Assembly (NCBI RefSeq): GCF_003073045.1
Contig: NC_037592.1
Location: 2,329,371-2,393,370 of the forward strand
From: Pomacea canaliculata
Taxonomy: Eukaryota; Mollusca; Gastropoda; Architaenioglossa; Ampullariidae
Direction of reading: 5' to 3'
Length of the DNA stretch: 64,000 nucleotides
Position numbers and translations under genes: made by a program. Below are positions 48,701 to 60,927 of this stretch, one piece after another. Every line of letters begins with the position of its first letter. Within the stretch, counting starts at the first letter, position 1. The notes beneath the pieces were generated by a model. The model ran no database searches, had not been told where the DNA came from, and saw nothing but the letters and a program-made list of their open reading frames with translations.

Positions 48701-51700
48701 TGCTGGTTTGCATTCCCACAGCTCCAAAGGAAGGCCCAGTTGCACCTGGGCAAATGAACAAAGATGAAACGAATTTCAAGATGAGTTTCAAGCCTGTGGA
48801 GAGAGCAGTAGAGACAATATTCACCAAGTGGCTTCATCAAAGCTCCCTCCTCCAAGTCATGCCTTCATTGGCAATAAGCAAAAATCAGATCGTCCTCCAA
48901 GCTGTGGAACAGCCATGCGGGAATGGATTAAGCTTATGCACATCCCATCCACAGGTGACACAGAGATAAACCTCACACTATTGATCATGAAAGCAAAAAA
49001 AATTACAATAGCAGGCGTCTGGCTTGCTTATCTGAGCCGTTTTAACTCAATGATGTAGAAAGAAAAACATCTACGCTCACCTTTATGGCTTGTGCTAATT
49101 CCATTGGTCACCAACAGCACGAGCCCAAATGGTCTGCCTGACATCGATTGAGACTAAGGAATGCTAGCTCATAGTTTGCAACAATGTCTCACAGGGGCTG
49201 GAGCCAATAACCAGCGCACACACCAACCCATGATTTTGTCGTGAAGTTTTTCATGCCAAAACTGTACAATGAAACCCCTCAAATGTAAAGACACAAAAAA
49301 CCAAAACTCCAAAAAACCTTTGAGCAGAGGACGTGGGACATAGAACAGGAATGATATCACACACTGTCAGCTTCGAGTGAGAGAGAGATTAAAACATGTG
49401 TTAAGGGCCTCTGTTTCTCGCAAGCAGTATTAAAATGTTGTTAGAAAAATTATGTCAACCATCGTCCACTACACGGCCGAGATGTCACAGTGTTTTTGAG
49501 ATATTATTTTACTTTAAAAAAAATTATTTTAGATAAGAGGTTAAGAATAGACAGGAGGTTAAGAATCTGAGGGAGTTTTCCATTCCTTGACTCTTGGAAG
49601 TGATCTTGAAAAAGGAAATCTTTCTTACTCCTTCCAGCAGTGTATGTGTACTAGGTCATTAAAGAAAGGTTAAAGATGGTTGAAGAAGGCTAAGCCCCAC
49701 ATCCACATCCCATGTCTTAGATCACTTACACTTCATTGCCCCTGTATTTCAGCAGTGAGACTGATTAGGAATAAGTTTGTTTTGTAGGTGGCATCAAAAG
49801 CTAAATCCTTCTGTGCTGTGTTCCTAGGGCAGAGGTGCTTTGCAAGACATTGACCAGATGTCGCTTTTTAAGCCACTCTGCAAGTTTTGTGCAACTGTCA
49901 ACTGTGTGCGGGAGATTGTGCCGACACTTCGTAAAGCATTGCAGATGGCTCAGTCTGGAACACCTGGTAATCTACTTTTCAGAAGATTTGATATGAGATA
50001 AAAATTGATATCCATTATCAGATACTAGCTTCAAAATGAAAGTTATTAATTTAATGCGAAAGTTATTAATTTAATGTCTTCATAGATTTGCATTGTGTCA
50101 TTAAACGTGTGTAAATTAATTTTGTTCCTTTTTTTTTCTTTTCGCTTAAAGCCAACTATTTCTTTGTTATAAGTGGTTGTAGGATCTTGAAACATACCTT
50201 ACAAACACCCATTTAGGATTTTTGTTATGATAGGCCCTGTGTTTGTGGAGTTTCCCATTGACACGCTGTATCCTTATGAGCTTGTCAAAAAGGAAATCGG
50301 AATGAAGGAAAAAGGACCTACAAGCCTTGTACAAAAGGTGATCAACTGGTAGGTGCATGTGTTTCGAATATGTGTGACGTATAAAGACATAGGACATTAA
50401 CTCATTTAGATTATCTCACTTTCGTACAAGGGCATCAAAAGATTCATAGTAATTCTTATGAATTTGCTGCCCCATACTGTCAGAAAACATCAACCTTTGT
50501 GGTCATCTTTTGCTCGCTTAATCCTCACAAAAACAAAACAGAGCTAGATGTCCTGTCATTTCGACCAAGGGAAGCAACTTATAGAGAAATGATTTAGTGT
50601 TTAAATGCAGCATTTATTCCCCCTGTATCACTATCCATTCCCAAATGGGTGGGGGAAAATAAATCGAAACACTTTCAGTATTCATATTGTGCAAACTTTA
50701 TAATAGGAAAGCCACTGGCTTCATGATTTCATTTTTAATGCTTATCATAATTTAACTCATTTTTCATGTAAATCTAAAAGTATGGTCTTTTGGTATTTTT
50801 GTTATTCATCCCTTAGTTCTGGCAGACTAATGGTGCACCATGACAATCTTGATGTCATCTGGGTTTTAGTCATTCTTTAGGATCTTCTAAATGTTCAGCC
50901 TGTCTGCTCATGCAAGTCATTTTGCCACTTACTGGATATTGCAGGTATCTGCAAAATCACCTGACTAACCTGTTTGCAGGAGCATGGGAACCAAAGGACA
51001 CATCTCCCCTGCCTGTGATTATACCATACGCCTCATCTTCTCAGAGTAATTTTCTTGCCTCTTGTTGTTATTATTTCTATGCTTGGAATATACCAACTAT
51101 AACAATTTATGAATGTATATGCATTACAAATAAATACAGATCTTATTAATCTTATTAATGCTCCATTACAGTTAGTTATGAGACTGTTCATCTTTGAAGC
51201 TTAATTTTATCTGTACAAGAGGTCTTTAGCAGAGGTCAAGGAAACATCTATCAAAGGAAGGAAAAAATAAATCAGACAAGCTAAAAATGTATTCATCATT
51301 GTCTTTATGATGAATAAATGATTAGCTCTTGGACGTGAAGAGCAAGGACAGTTATTGCTTATGGCACCACATATTGCACAGGAACTGTTAGACATGTGAA
51401 GGATGGAAATGTGCTAAGGTGTGAGAAATATTGTTTGTTTCTATATAATGTAGTTCAGCAGTGTGCCAAGCTTGTATCAAGGGCAAAAAAACCAGTCATC
51501 TTGTTGGGAAGTCAGGCTACTCTTCCTCCCACACCAGTCAGTGAACTGCGGGCAGCACTGGAGGTTAGCTTTATGCACATTGCTGACAAATGTATTGTTT
51601 GTGCTGCCCAAAGAAAGGTCAAATGTTATTACAAGAGACTATGATGCATGGGATTACTATTGGTAAAATTATTGTTTTCATTTAGATTGCCTATTGATTT

Positions 51701-54700
51701 GGGATTTTCAAAGCAGCAGCTGGATGCAAATGTGCAAATTGTTGATTTTTATGCACTCTACCCATACTTTGTCTTTTTTTGCCTACCCTGGGTGCAGGAA
51801 CCATTTACAACAAGAAATGGCTCAGAATTATCCTGAAAATGCTATCTTAAAACAGTTTTAAATTGAAAAGTAAACTATGAGACTTTTTTCCCCCATGGTT
51901 TTAATAATTTCTTATGTCTTTAAATCTACTTGCACAGAAGTAATGTATACCTGTAGTATTGTTTTTTTCTGAAAGACTTTGGGTATCCCATGCTTTCTGG
52001 GTGGCATGTCTCGGGGTCTTTTGGGCCGCAAAAGTGAGATCCAGGCGAGACAGCAAAGGCGGGAGGCACTAAAAGATGCTGACCTTGTCATCTTAGCAGG
52101 TATGAAAAAAAGTAGTTGATTTTTGTTTTCCAAGTGCTGTATCTTCAGTGTGTCTGTTTAGGATAATCAGTGGCATATAACTGTCACTTTTATTATAGGT
52201 ACTTTGTGGGAGCTTTTTAACATTTTCTTTGACCCTCGCTGCATTTTACATGGTTCTTGGTGTAAGGTATTAAGAGGGTGATGTGGTGTAGGGGAAGAGT
52301 GCAGAGGTAGTGTGTCAGTCAGGATCTTGCTGCTTGCAGGTGCAGTCTGTGACTTCCGTCTCGGTTATGGCCGAGTGCTGAATCGCCGATCTAAAATTAT
52401 TGCCATCAACAGAGACAAGGACCAGCTTTACAAGGTTTTTTTTTTTTTTTAAGGGTTTTGTATGTGAATGCAGGTATGCATGTGTTTAGCCTTCTGTTGT
52501 ATAGCAGACTTTGTAGACTCTGTGGAGCTGTATCCAGCTGTAAGTCACTGTTTTCTTTTGTATCCAGAGCTGAGCATGTGATAAAGTTAACTTGTGACTG
52601 GCTATTGCAGAATTCTGACATGTTCTGGAAACCAGCAATAGCAGTTCAGGCAGATGTTGGCAGTACAATTTCAGCACTAACAGCAGCTTTAAAGGGATAC
52701 CGCTGTGATCCTGACTGGGTGCATCTGCTGCGCAGCAGAGATGAAGAAACAGAGAAGAAGAACAGGTAAAGTAGCTGGGAGCTTTAGAAACTTGCTGTAA
52801 TGCTGGTGGTAAGAATCCTTCAAACATCCATGCTTGTCTGCACAAATGCATGCTTTAATCATTGTCAGGAGTCATTTTTAGTGGGTGTCAAAAGATATCT
52901 TAGTGTTGAGCCTCTAACCTTTCTTGTCTTAACGTCTTGCACATGTGTTGTTGTGTTTCTGTATTTTATTGGTTTGTTTTGGTCAGTATGCTTTGCTTAC
53001 TTTGAATGTATATTTGTGTGCTTTACAGTTTTTATTTTTTATAGCATACTGATTCCACTATTTGGGAAATGCACCATAACATTGTTACTTATTATTATTT
53101 CTATTATTTCTTTTGCTCTTTAAATGAAGTTAAATCAGTTAAATTTTCTTGCCATAGTGACCATAAGATAAATACCATTTTAAGAATTTGTGGATCTAAT
53201 AATGTGTGCATTTGTATAGCCTTCTACCACAACATTAGGGTTATTTAAAACACTAATATTGGAGGGCTGCAAAGTTAATGTGAATAAAGTGGGGAGACCT
53301 TTCATTTTTCAGCGTTAAAGCAGAGGAAACGACAAATGTGCATTTGAATCCCTTGAAGGTCCTGCACACACTGGAAGACATCATGACTGATAACACAATT
53401 CTTGTTGCTGATGGTGGTGACTTTGTTGCAACAGCAGCCTACATTCTTAGGTTGGTGTCTTGTATATCGCCCTTTTTAGTGGGTTTTGTTTTTGTTCTGA
53501 TTGTGGTTTTTGATATTATGATATTTGTGAAGCCTGAATTTGACATAGAAAGAAAGTTCAAGACTTATTTAGTGATGATGCTGGATAAAGGCTGTCATTC
53601 TGGTTACACAAAAAAAGTATTTGCAAAAATTTACTTTCTTTAAAATTAAAAGATTATTCTTTTAAAGAATAGCTGCTGTTTGTTATGCACTTAATTTCTT
53701 GCATCGTAAAAAATTGAAATAAAGTAGAGGTATGTGACTAATAGAAGTTGAGAAGTTTATTTTGTAACTGTTTCTGCAATGATTCTACAGGCCACGAGGT
53801 CCCCTGATGTGGCTGGACCCTGGTGCATTTGGGACACTGGGTGTTGGTGGCGGCTTTGCCCTGGGAGCCAAACTATGCCGACCAGATGCTGAAGTAGTGG
53901 TCATCTATGGTGATGGTTCTCTTGGGTACAGCGTTGCAGAGTTTGACACCTTTACACGGCACAAGGTAATAGCATACATCATGAAGTTGCACGCTTCACC
54001 AAATCAACTTCTTTAGCATTTTGCAAACAGAAAAATTGAGATAACCCTTCTTGTTTACCCTTATGAATCCCAGACTTATTTAGACTGTAAGGTGGTCTAT
54101 GGACTTGTTGTATCAATATATATATATGTACATAAAATAAAAAGTTCATCAAATAACAGATGTAGAAATAATGGTGAATATTTATTTGGGATTGTATTCC
54201 TTAAACCTGGTTTGAGCGCTTGACACACACAAACGTGAACACACACACACATGACTTATAGCACGTATCAGGTGGATGAAACCGGAGTACCCAGAGAAAA
54301 CCATCAACAGTCAGTCCTGTAAACAAGTGACACTTCCAGAGAGGTATATCAGAGCTGAAATACAAACCCACAACACCTGATTCTCATAGTCATAGTTACA
54401 GGCACTTCAGTGCCACAAACCACCCTAGTGAACTCGTATTTCCTGACTTGATTGTAAATCTATTTTTATTGAGAAAGAGGTTGGGGGTAAGGAGGGAGAA
54501 ATTTCTATTATTTTTATGTGTTGAGCCATTGCAAGGTAGATGTGTGTCTTTTTGATGCTGTAAGGCTCCATATGCCTTAAAAATAACTTGGAATAATTTT
54601 GTTGTAGACACCAGTCCTTGCTGTGGTTGGAAATGATGCTGGATGGACACAAATAGCACGAGAACAGGTGCCTTTGTTTGGGACAAGTGTTGGCTGTGAT

Positions 54701-55109
54701 CTGGATGTGAGTATATGGTAATTCCTTCATTCTGCAAAAAGATGCTCAAAATGTGTAGGTGACTAAATTCTGTAACTCAATATGTCTACAACTAACAAGA
54801 TGATTTTTTACAAAGTGACATTTGCATATGGAAATCTTCTTCCTTTAATTGCTGTTTTCTCAAATGAGGCTCCGTACTGAAGTCATACAGCATGGAATAA
54901 AAGGATACTTGGGTGTTTTGCAGTACACTAATTACCATGAAGTGGCAAGAGGATATGGAGGGCGGGGCCTTCAGCTTGACCGTACCAATGAAGACAAAAT
55001 CAAAGAGGTTCTACAACAAGCATTTGCTGAGTATCGCAATGGCAACAGCATCCTGATCAACGTCCTTATTGGCAAGACCAACTTTAGAGAGGGCAGCATT
55101 TCTGTATAG
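45734..55109 (+). CDS. ILVBL: ILVBL (acetolactate synthase-like; 2-hydroxyacyl-CoA lyase 2), complete, 16 exons
   Basis: ThDP-dependent enzyme of the ER membrane; the mammalian protein cleaves 2-hydroxy fatty acyl-CoA in alpha-oxidation. Exons: 45734-45874, 47140-47193, 47452-47556, 47795-47873, 48250-48341, 49828-49966, 50234-50348, 50945-51045, 51454-51563, 51976-52099, 52340-52434, 52611-52765, 53313-53450, 53791-53965, 54608-54706, 54924-55109. They total 1908 bases, 635 residues, about the mammalian length (632). Residues 16-40 form an N-terminal membrane anchor. Glu100 (in TRHE) is the expected ThDP-activating glutamate. GDG at 523-525 with ND at 550-551 forms the ThDP/metal motif. Other landmarks are [34 protein letters not shown] and the C-terminal [16 protein letters not shown]. 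All junctions keep frame. The donor of exon 11 (gttttt followed by a T run) is weak. Confidence 0.97.
45973..46169. mobile_element. miniature hAT element in ILVBL intron 1
   Basis: Ends CAGCGGTTTCAACCTGTGG and AAAAGGTTGAGAACCGCTG form inverted repeats of the common hAT type. The flanks CTTAAAAT (45965-45972) and CTTTAAAT (46170-46177) are an 8-bp target duplication with one mismatch. It is 197 bp and non-coding. Confidence 0.85.
46170..47139 (+). other. rest of ILVBL intron 1
   Basis: AT-rich intron ending in a good acceptor (tactttgcag). A G-rich stretch (47037-47060) lies shortly before it. No other feature seen. Confidence 0.8.
48342..49827 (+). other. ILVBL intron 5 with a compositionally distinct insert
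   Basis: Between the gtgaat donor and the ttcctag acceptor lies a stretch (about 48520-49380) that is less AT-rich than its surroundings. Its overlapping open frames on both strands have no recognisable domain. It may be a degraded mobile element, but no terminal repeat or target duplication was found. Confidence 0.4.
54187..54420 (-). mobile_element. tRNA-derived SINE, copy 3, in ILVBL intron 14
   Basis: Read on minus, it has a B-box-like GGGTTTGTATTTCAGCTC, then GTGTCACTTGTTTACAGGAC and TCTCTGGGTACTCCGGTTTC, matching the copies at 28386 and 31906. A (CA)n tract at 54224-54250 lies near its 3' end. Boundaries are approximate. Confidence 0.7.
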
Positions 55110-55224
55110 CTGTGATCACGTTTTCATGTTTATGGGTATTTTTCTCTTTTTGAGGATGACAAATTGCTTGGTATGTTTTGAATATATTAGTGTTTTGCAG
55201 ATGGGAAAAGTGTAAAGGTGGTAG

Positions 55225-55230
55225 AATAAA
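55225..55230 (+). terminator. candidate ILVBL polyadenylation signal (AATAAA)
   Basis: AATAAA lies 116 bases after the ILVBL stop codon, the first canonical hexamer downstream. Confidence 0.55.
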
Positions 55231-55877
55231 CTCCATGTTTCTAGGTTTTGTATGCAGTCATAATTGTTCCTGTGTGTGAATATTTAAGACTTTTTAATCT
55301 ACCATGAAGATTTTGTTACCCTGATTTTACAGCAGAAAAACCATAAAGACTTTGTGATAAGATTATTTACTTGAATATTTTTTTAATTATATTTTGTGCA
55401 CGCCATCATGACTTGATCATGGACAGGTGGAACTGTTCTAGAACATGTTATATGGTTATGGTACCAGGATGTTGTGGACATGGAGATTTGGATCAGTGTT
55501 CTTGCTGTGAGGCAGATTTCTGCATTTTGTTTAGATGCTCAATTATATTTTTCATTTAAAAAAAGTTTTTTTGATCTGTGTGAATTGTTTATTGTCAGCA
55601 CTGTTAAATGATCAAGGCCTCGCAATGGTTTTTTATCTTGATTGAACATATGTTGATCATATGCAATAATCAAAAATGTCATTTAACAAAATGCCTTAAG
55701 TTTAATATTTTGTTTGTAATGGCAAAGTGGTTCAGAATTAATCTTCAGCCATTTACAGACAGTGGTAACTCTTTCACTCACTTTTCACTAAACCTAAGAG
55801 CGTTCTCCCCTGACTGTAGGGTTCATGGGAGCTTTCTTGCTTTCAGAATACACTCATTTTCACTCCATAACTACTAC

Positions 55878-55883
55878 TTTATT
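55878..55883 (-). terminator. candidate distal polyadenylation signal (minus AATAAA)
   Basis: TTTATT on plus, AATAAA on minus, about 3.2 kb downstream of the stop codon of the gene ending at 59051. It would give tail-to-tail ends about 650 bases from the ILVBL signal. Unproven. Confidence 0.25.
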
Positions 55884-56468
55884 GTAGCCTTCAAACACTT
55901 TGCAATACCATTTACATATTGATATGTGAAAAAACTCATCTCTAAAATGAATTGCTACTGTACATTTCAAAAACAAAACGACATATAGCTCTTGCTATTG
56001 CAAAGGTCATTATGCAACACAGCAAGCAAAAAAGGGGAAAACCCCTGACAGATAAAACAGCACCAGTTGACATCATTATTCACAGTCCATCAATATTGCA
56101 AGTTTCATGTGACAAAAATAGCAGGGCAAGTAGCATGCTTAAGCCACAGGCATAGTACAGATGGTACTTTGTGAATACTAAAAGCTGCTTTCCTGAAGCA
56201 TTTCAGTACAAATTCTTTGCAATCACTGATGAATTTAATGTTCATTGGAGTTTGCAGATAAAGCTTTTCTATAAAAACAGTTTATAGACATGATGAAAGC
56301 CATCAAGACTTGTTTACTGAAACTTCTGGCAAGCTTGGAGTTAATTTCAAGTCTTTAGCTACCATTTTCTGAATACATGCATATACTGCTACAGCATAGA
56401 AAATCTCATAGGCGATTTATGAAGTAATTGTTGAGATCAGTTCAAGAAAGGGGCTTTATAGGATAAGG

Positions 56469-56874
56469 CAGTGATGCACAACCTTTTTCGGCCTGCGGGC
56501 CATATCCATTTCGGACAGCCGTGTCGCGGGCCACTTCATCGCAAAAATACAAAAAATAGAGCAGATACCATTTTTTTTTAGAAACAAGTTGTACTTACCA
56601 TTAATTATGTTGTAATTAGTGGGATATTTGAAGTTGTTTTCCAGAAACCAACTTCTGAATGTCCGGCTGCATGGTAGAGACACCAAGTCAGAGCACTGAA
56701 TCGAAATGTTCGTCCATCGAAAAAATGATTGAGAGACGCCCCTTCGTGGGGATAAATACTTCTTCTTCCTTTTTTTAAGGTCTTCTTTTATTACCAACAT
56801 GCCGATTTCCTGCACTGTGGGCAGAAGTTTCGCGGGCCGGATATGGCCCACGGGCCGTAGGTTGTGCATCCCTG
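56469..56874. mobile_element. non-autonomous hAT element with perfect 8-bp target duplication
   Basis: The left end CAGTGATGCACAACC and the reverse complement of the right end (CAGGGATGCACAACC) are terminal inverted repeats, followed inside by GGCCYGCGGGCC-like sequence on both sides. The 8-base duplication GGATAAGG is exact (56461-56468 and 56875-56882). It is 406 bp with no transposase. Confidence 0.92.
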
Positions 56875-59050
56875 GGATAAGGTGATTCAATGTCTCTGCA
56901 TTCACCATCTTTTACCTCCCCTGGTAACCATTTCTTGGGTGAGCAGGGGTAGCTATCCAGGCACAGGCTTGGGCAACCATCTAACCAGCTACAATACCTC
57001 CCTTAAACCACAGAAAAAATTCTTCTACTAAATAAGTCAGTACTCTTTGTGCAAGAAATGCTTACAATAAGCCTCATTTTTAATGGAATCATATTTTTTT
57101 AACCAATGTGATCACATAGATGTTTGCCATAAAATGTTACAAAAGACAAGAATTTCAGCACAAATGATATTTGAGAAGAATTCATGAGTGTTTTGAAGAC
57201 TGGTGAAAAATGAATAAAACTTTTTTTTAATCATTGCAATATTCTGTTTCTCATATATTCTGGTTCATCTAGAAAGATGTGTTAACAGGCTTTATCAAAT
57301 GTAAAACAAAGAAAATTAAAGAAAACATGAGATTCATCAACTTGTTGATATGCTTGAGCATCCAACTAGGTAAATGTCTTTCCATAATATATTAATATAT
57401 CAGCATTTACATGGCACCTCTAAAAATAAGGTTATTATAGGCAGCTTATATTATTTATACCCTTAGGAGTAAAATGAGAACTAAGAACCTATAGAAAATA
57501 TGCTGTGTGCTCACGAAAGACCTCCAGCCCCAAGAGATTATTTTACAAGGACTATAGGCATTGTATGGTGGTCAATACCAAGGCCATACCCAAGACCAAG
57601 CTTGGTCAAGTTTGCAATGATTCTCACAGTTAAGTAAACATCACAGCTGAGACGAAGGCCTTAGAGATAGCATTACCATGGGAACTGAAGCACCTAACAG
57701 CAGATGTCATCCCCAACATCTTTCGCTGAACACCTATCATTCAAACGAATTATTGGTAGGTTTCAAAGCAAATGTTGCTGACCAAATGTAACATGAGACA
57801 GCAGTTTTTCTCAGCTTTCCTTATCGTAACACATGAGGGTAACAGCTAGCAGCAAAAGCAAACGTATAAGGCATGATTAAATGCAGATTGATAGTATTTT
57901 TAGGTAAAGGGGTTGCATTCTTCTCAAAAAACATTTAAATATGCCTGCTTTCTGTACAAAAGTTGCTAAAAAATATTAAAATAGGGTAGCAAGGCATTAT
58001 TGATGGAAAGAAATAATGAATTCTTAACAAAATAATTAAAAGATCTGCATGCCAACACTGCCTTTTAACCTTTTAACATCAATGTCCAATGTTTCAGAAA
58101 ATAAATGAGTGTTTGATTAAAAAAGGATGCTTCCCAATAGAAACCACAATAAACTATGCCGAAATAAAAACTGAGCATTAAAATACAAGGTAACTAAAAT
58201 GATCCAAATATGCTATGGAATGTCTAATCAAGATGATATTCTGATACTTTAAATGTAAAGGTATGGGGAGTGGTATGAGACAAAAATAAAACAAAATTTT
58301 GGTCGCGGTATCACACATACGTCAGATATCTTTCATCCAAATTCTCAAAGCAATTCTGAAGGTAATTACTAAGACTTCAATGTTAAAAAACAAAACACTA
58401 TACTTAGTGAGACGAAGAGTAAAGTGTGTGGTAAGAAAGAAAAGAGGAATAAAATGGTCGTAACATTAAAAAAAAAAATACTCCATGAAAAATCTGTACA
58501 CAAGATTAATTACACGCTGATGTGAAACACACACTTCAGCAACCTATCATCTCTAACTGCATAGGGCTGAAACATCATTCAATAACAAAAAAAGGAACAT
58601 GAAAGATGCATGCCTGGTAAGGCAGATTTGAATTAAAATTGTCAGTAATAGTCAGAGCAGTATGGCAATGCATCGAATATAGGATCCAACACAGGTCTGC
58701 AATAACATCGCACACGATTCGAATTTGGGCTCCTTTCTCCACCTCTGCAAAAAAACATATATCTGCTAAAATACTCCAGAAAGAAAACAAGGCATGTTAT
58801 GGAGTAAAAATGCATTTTAAAAACAGATTTAAAACATAATTAAGTTTGTTTAAATCCATGACCTATGAAAATTCTTTTTCCTAAAAGGCTCACAAATCAT
58901 TTCAAGTATACAGGTGCATGAAAGATTGCCAAATGCATATTTAATGCACTTCTTTCCAAGAACTCAAATAGCATACAAACATAAAAGCAAAAGCATCCAC
59001 ATGCATGCTCTCCCTCTCTCACACATACACTTCACGGCCTCAAAATTTTC

Positions 59051-60927
59051 TCACGGGCAAGGTGTACTGCAGTAGCCAATGTTCCGATGCTGTTGAGATT
59101 CAGGCAGAGAGTCTGACTCCATAGCACTGTGAACTGAATCCAGCTCTTCATCATGTTTGCTACTGCTGTAAGTCTCATCACTCAGGTCCATCAGTAAGTT
59201 ATTCTGAAATGTTTGAAACAATTTTATCTTTACAAAATCAGTCTCTCAGTGCAAGCACAATCTGCGTATACCACCAGTCTTTAGACAAAGATGTCCCCAG
59301 CACCAACCCCCAGATAAGAAGCCTTGCACATGCAACATCTTATTAGATTAGGATGGACAATGTAGAACATAAGCAAAGTCAGAACATATGTTCCCGAAAA
59401 CCACTCAATTAAAGAGGACACATCTTGGAAGGGGAAAGGAGCATAGGACAGGCACAGTCGATGTGAACAAATGAGGTTATTTCAATGCATGATATATGAT
59501 CTCTCACAAAACTATTATTGAGCATTAGAGGAGCCCTATTGCTGAGGAAACTCGAGGAATTTTTGTCAAGAAAAAAAACTGAACAGACCTCAAAGGGCAA
59601 CAATTGTGATTTGCTGCTGATTTCTGACTGAGAATCACTTTGTTCTAGGGGAGCAGTTGTGTACTTCAAGCAGCCATATAATGAAGGTACTTCCATCTGC
59701 ATACAAAAGACAATAAATTACAAGAACGAAATATTTCTTTGGTGACAAGTTCTCTGACATGACCAAAGATGAAATTGATTTTATTAATGTGCACATAACT
59801 ATAAAGCAAAGTAACATCATGACCCTCCAACACATACACATTCTGTATATCAGAGATAAATTTCTCATACACAAATGTGCATATGCAACCACAACTTCTG
59901 CTAACAAATGCAGACTCTTTAAAAAAAATTGCAAAATCTTTACATGTTTTCCTTGTTTCAGCCTGCCCGGGACTGAAACATTTATTACCCTGAACACAAA
60001 AGGATGTGTGCTCTTCCTCTCCCAGTCACATACCCCATCAGGACATCTGTCAGCCAAAGCATTGTACTTAACAGAAAACAACACACTGTGAAAGATGCTA
60101 TTTTAATTCAGGTATACTGCCTCAAGCAAACAAACACTGATTAAAAATTCACCTCATTTTTTTTTCCTTATGAAAATCACAAAAAAAATAATAAATAGTA
60201 TGCAAATGAAATAATTCAATAAAATTTCATTAGATAACAAATATCTTCCTGGAATTGAAAGTTGCTCACCTGTTCATGAGGTTGATAAGCAGATGAAGGA
60301 AAAATGTTCTTGGCAAAGTGATTATCTTTGCACTGGCGCTTTGCTATGTGCTCCATCTGTGTAAGTACAATGTGACACAAGTACTACTATACTGAACATT
60401 ATCTCAATTTTGTTCAATATTTCAATCATAATTCCTAATGCAAAATATGTACATATATTTCAGAATGATGGCTCCTTTTTCTTTCTCATTAATTAATCAA
60501 GTGCAGGTGTCAAGAGCAATATGTATTAATATTGGTTGTTTGACAGAGATGTAGGTAAGCAATGCAGAAAATAGCAACAACTAAAAGTATCATAAATATC
60601 GTTCACGAGCCAGCTGCGATAACTGAAAATCCGAAGTCGCAAGGGATTACTATACTAATATTGAAAATACTTTTTAAAAGTACATACGCTTTCAGTGAGC
60701 ATTTGTTCTCCATTGCAAGCCTGCAGCTGTGTGTCCCAAGTCATCTTCCTCTTTACTGGATTAACTTCATTAAGCCTTTTTGGTTGATGCCCTTGTGGTA
60801 GCATGAAGTCAGCTAAAGGTGGGGCCCAATGTGAACCTGACAAAGGCATTGGCGTAACCTGTGGCAGACTAATCCATATACAGCAACATTGGGATTTCAT
60901 GCAATATCTGCTTATTATGCTGTCCAT
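59051..60927 (-). CDS. small unidentified protein, four coding exons
   Basis: Coding exons on minus are 60927-60688, 60356-60270 (29 codons), 59696-59589 (36 codons) and 59203-59051 (50 codons plus stop). All join in phase 0 with AG/GT boundaries, which is strong evidence of a real gene. The product is 195 residues if it starts MDSIISRYC, or 169 from the internal ATG at 60849 (MPLSGSHWAP), which would fit a splice acceptor just upstream (gccacag). It is hydrophilic: a Pro/basic segment (LPQGHQPKRLNEVNPVKRKM), a Cys/His-containing middle (MEHIAKRQCKDNHFAKNIF), then a Ser/Glu/Asp-rich acidic tail ending YCSTPCP. There is no signal peptide or membrane segment. A non-coding first exon probably ends at a gtgaga donor next to 61533. 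The donor after the third exon (gtctgt) is weak. I do not recognise the family. Confidence 0.7.
60590..60655. mobile_element. fragment of a mariner/pogo-type miniature element end
   Basis: The segment ends GCAAGGGATTACTATA, close to the right end of the element at 7876-8351, and before it reads GCGATAACTGAAAATCCGAA, typical of the subterminal part of such elements. The opposite end is not found, so this is a relic within an intron. Confidence 0.45.

Larger units (their letters stand above)
55231..59050. other. convergent intergenic region and probable 3' UTR of the minus-strand gene
   Basis: No coding sequence recognised. The plus strand is A-rich between about 56900 and 59050, as expected for a minus-strand 3' UTR. 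A minus-strand AATAAA lies at 55883-55878. A hAT element occupies 56469-56874. Confidence 0.4.

Noticed and set aside
59635..60084. 149-codon minus-strand frame overlapping a real exon
   Set aside because: Wrong frame relative to the phase-0 exon chain at 59589-59696; a shadow.
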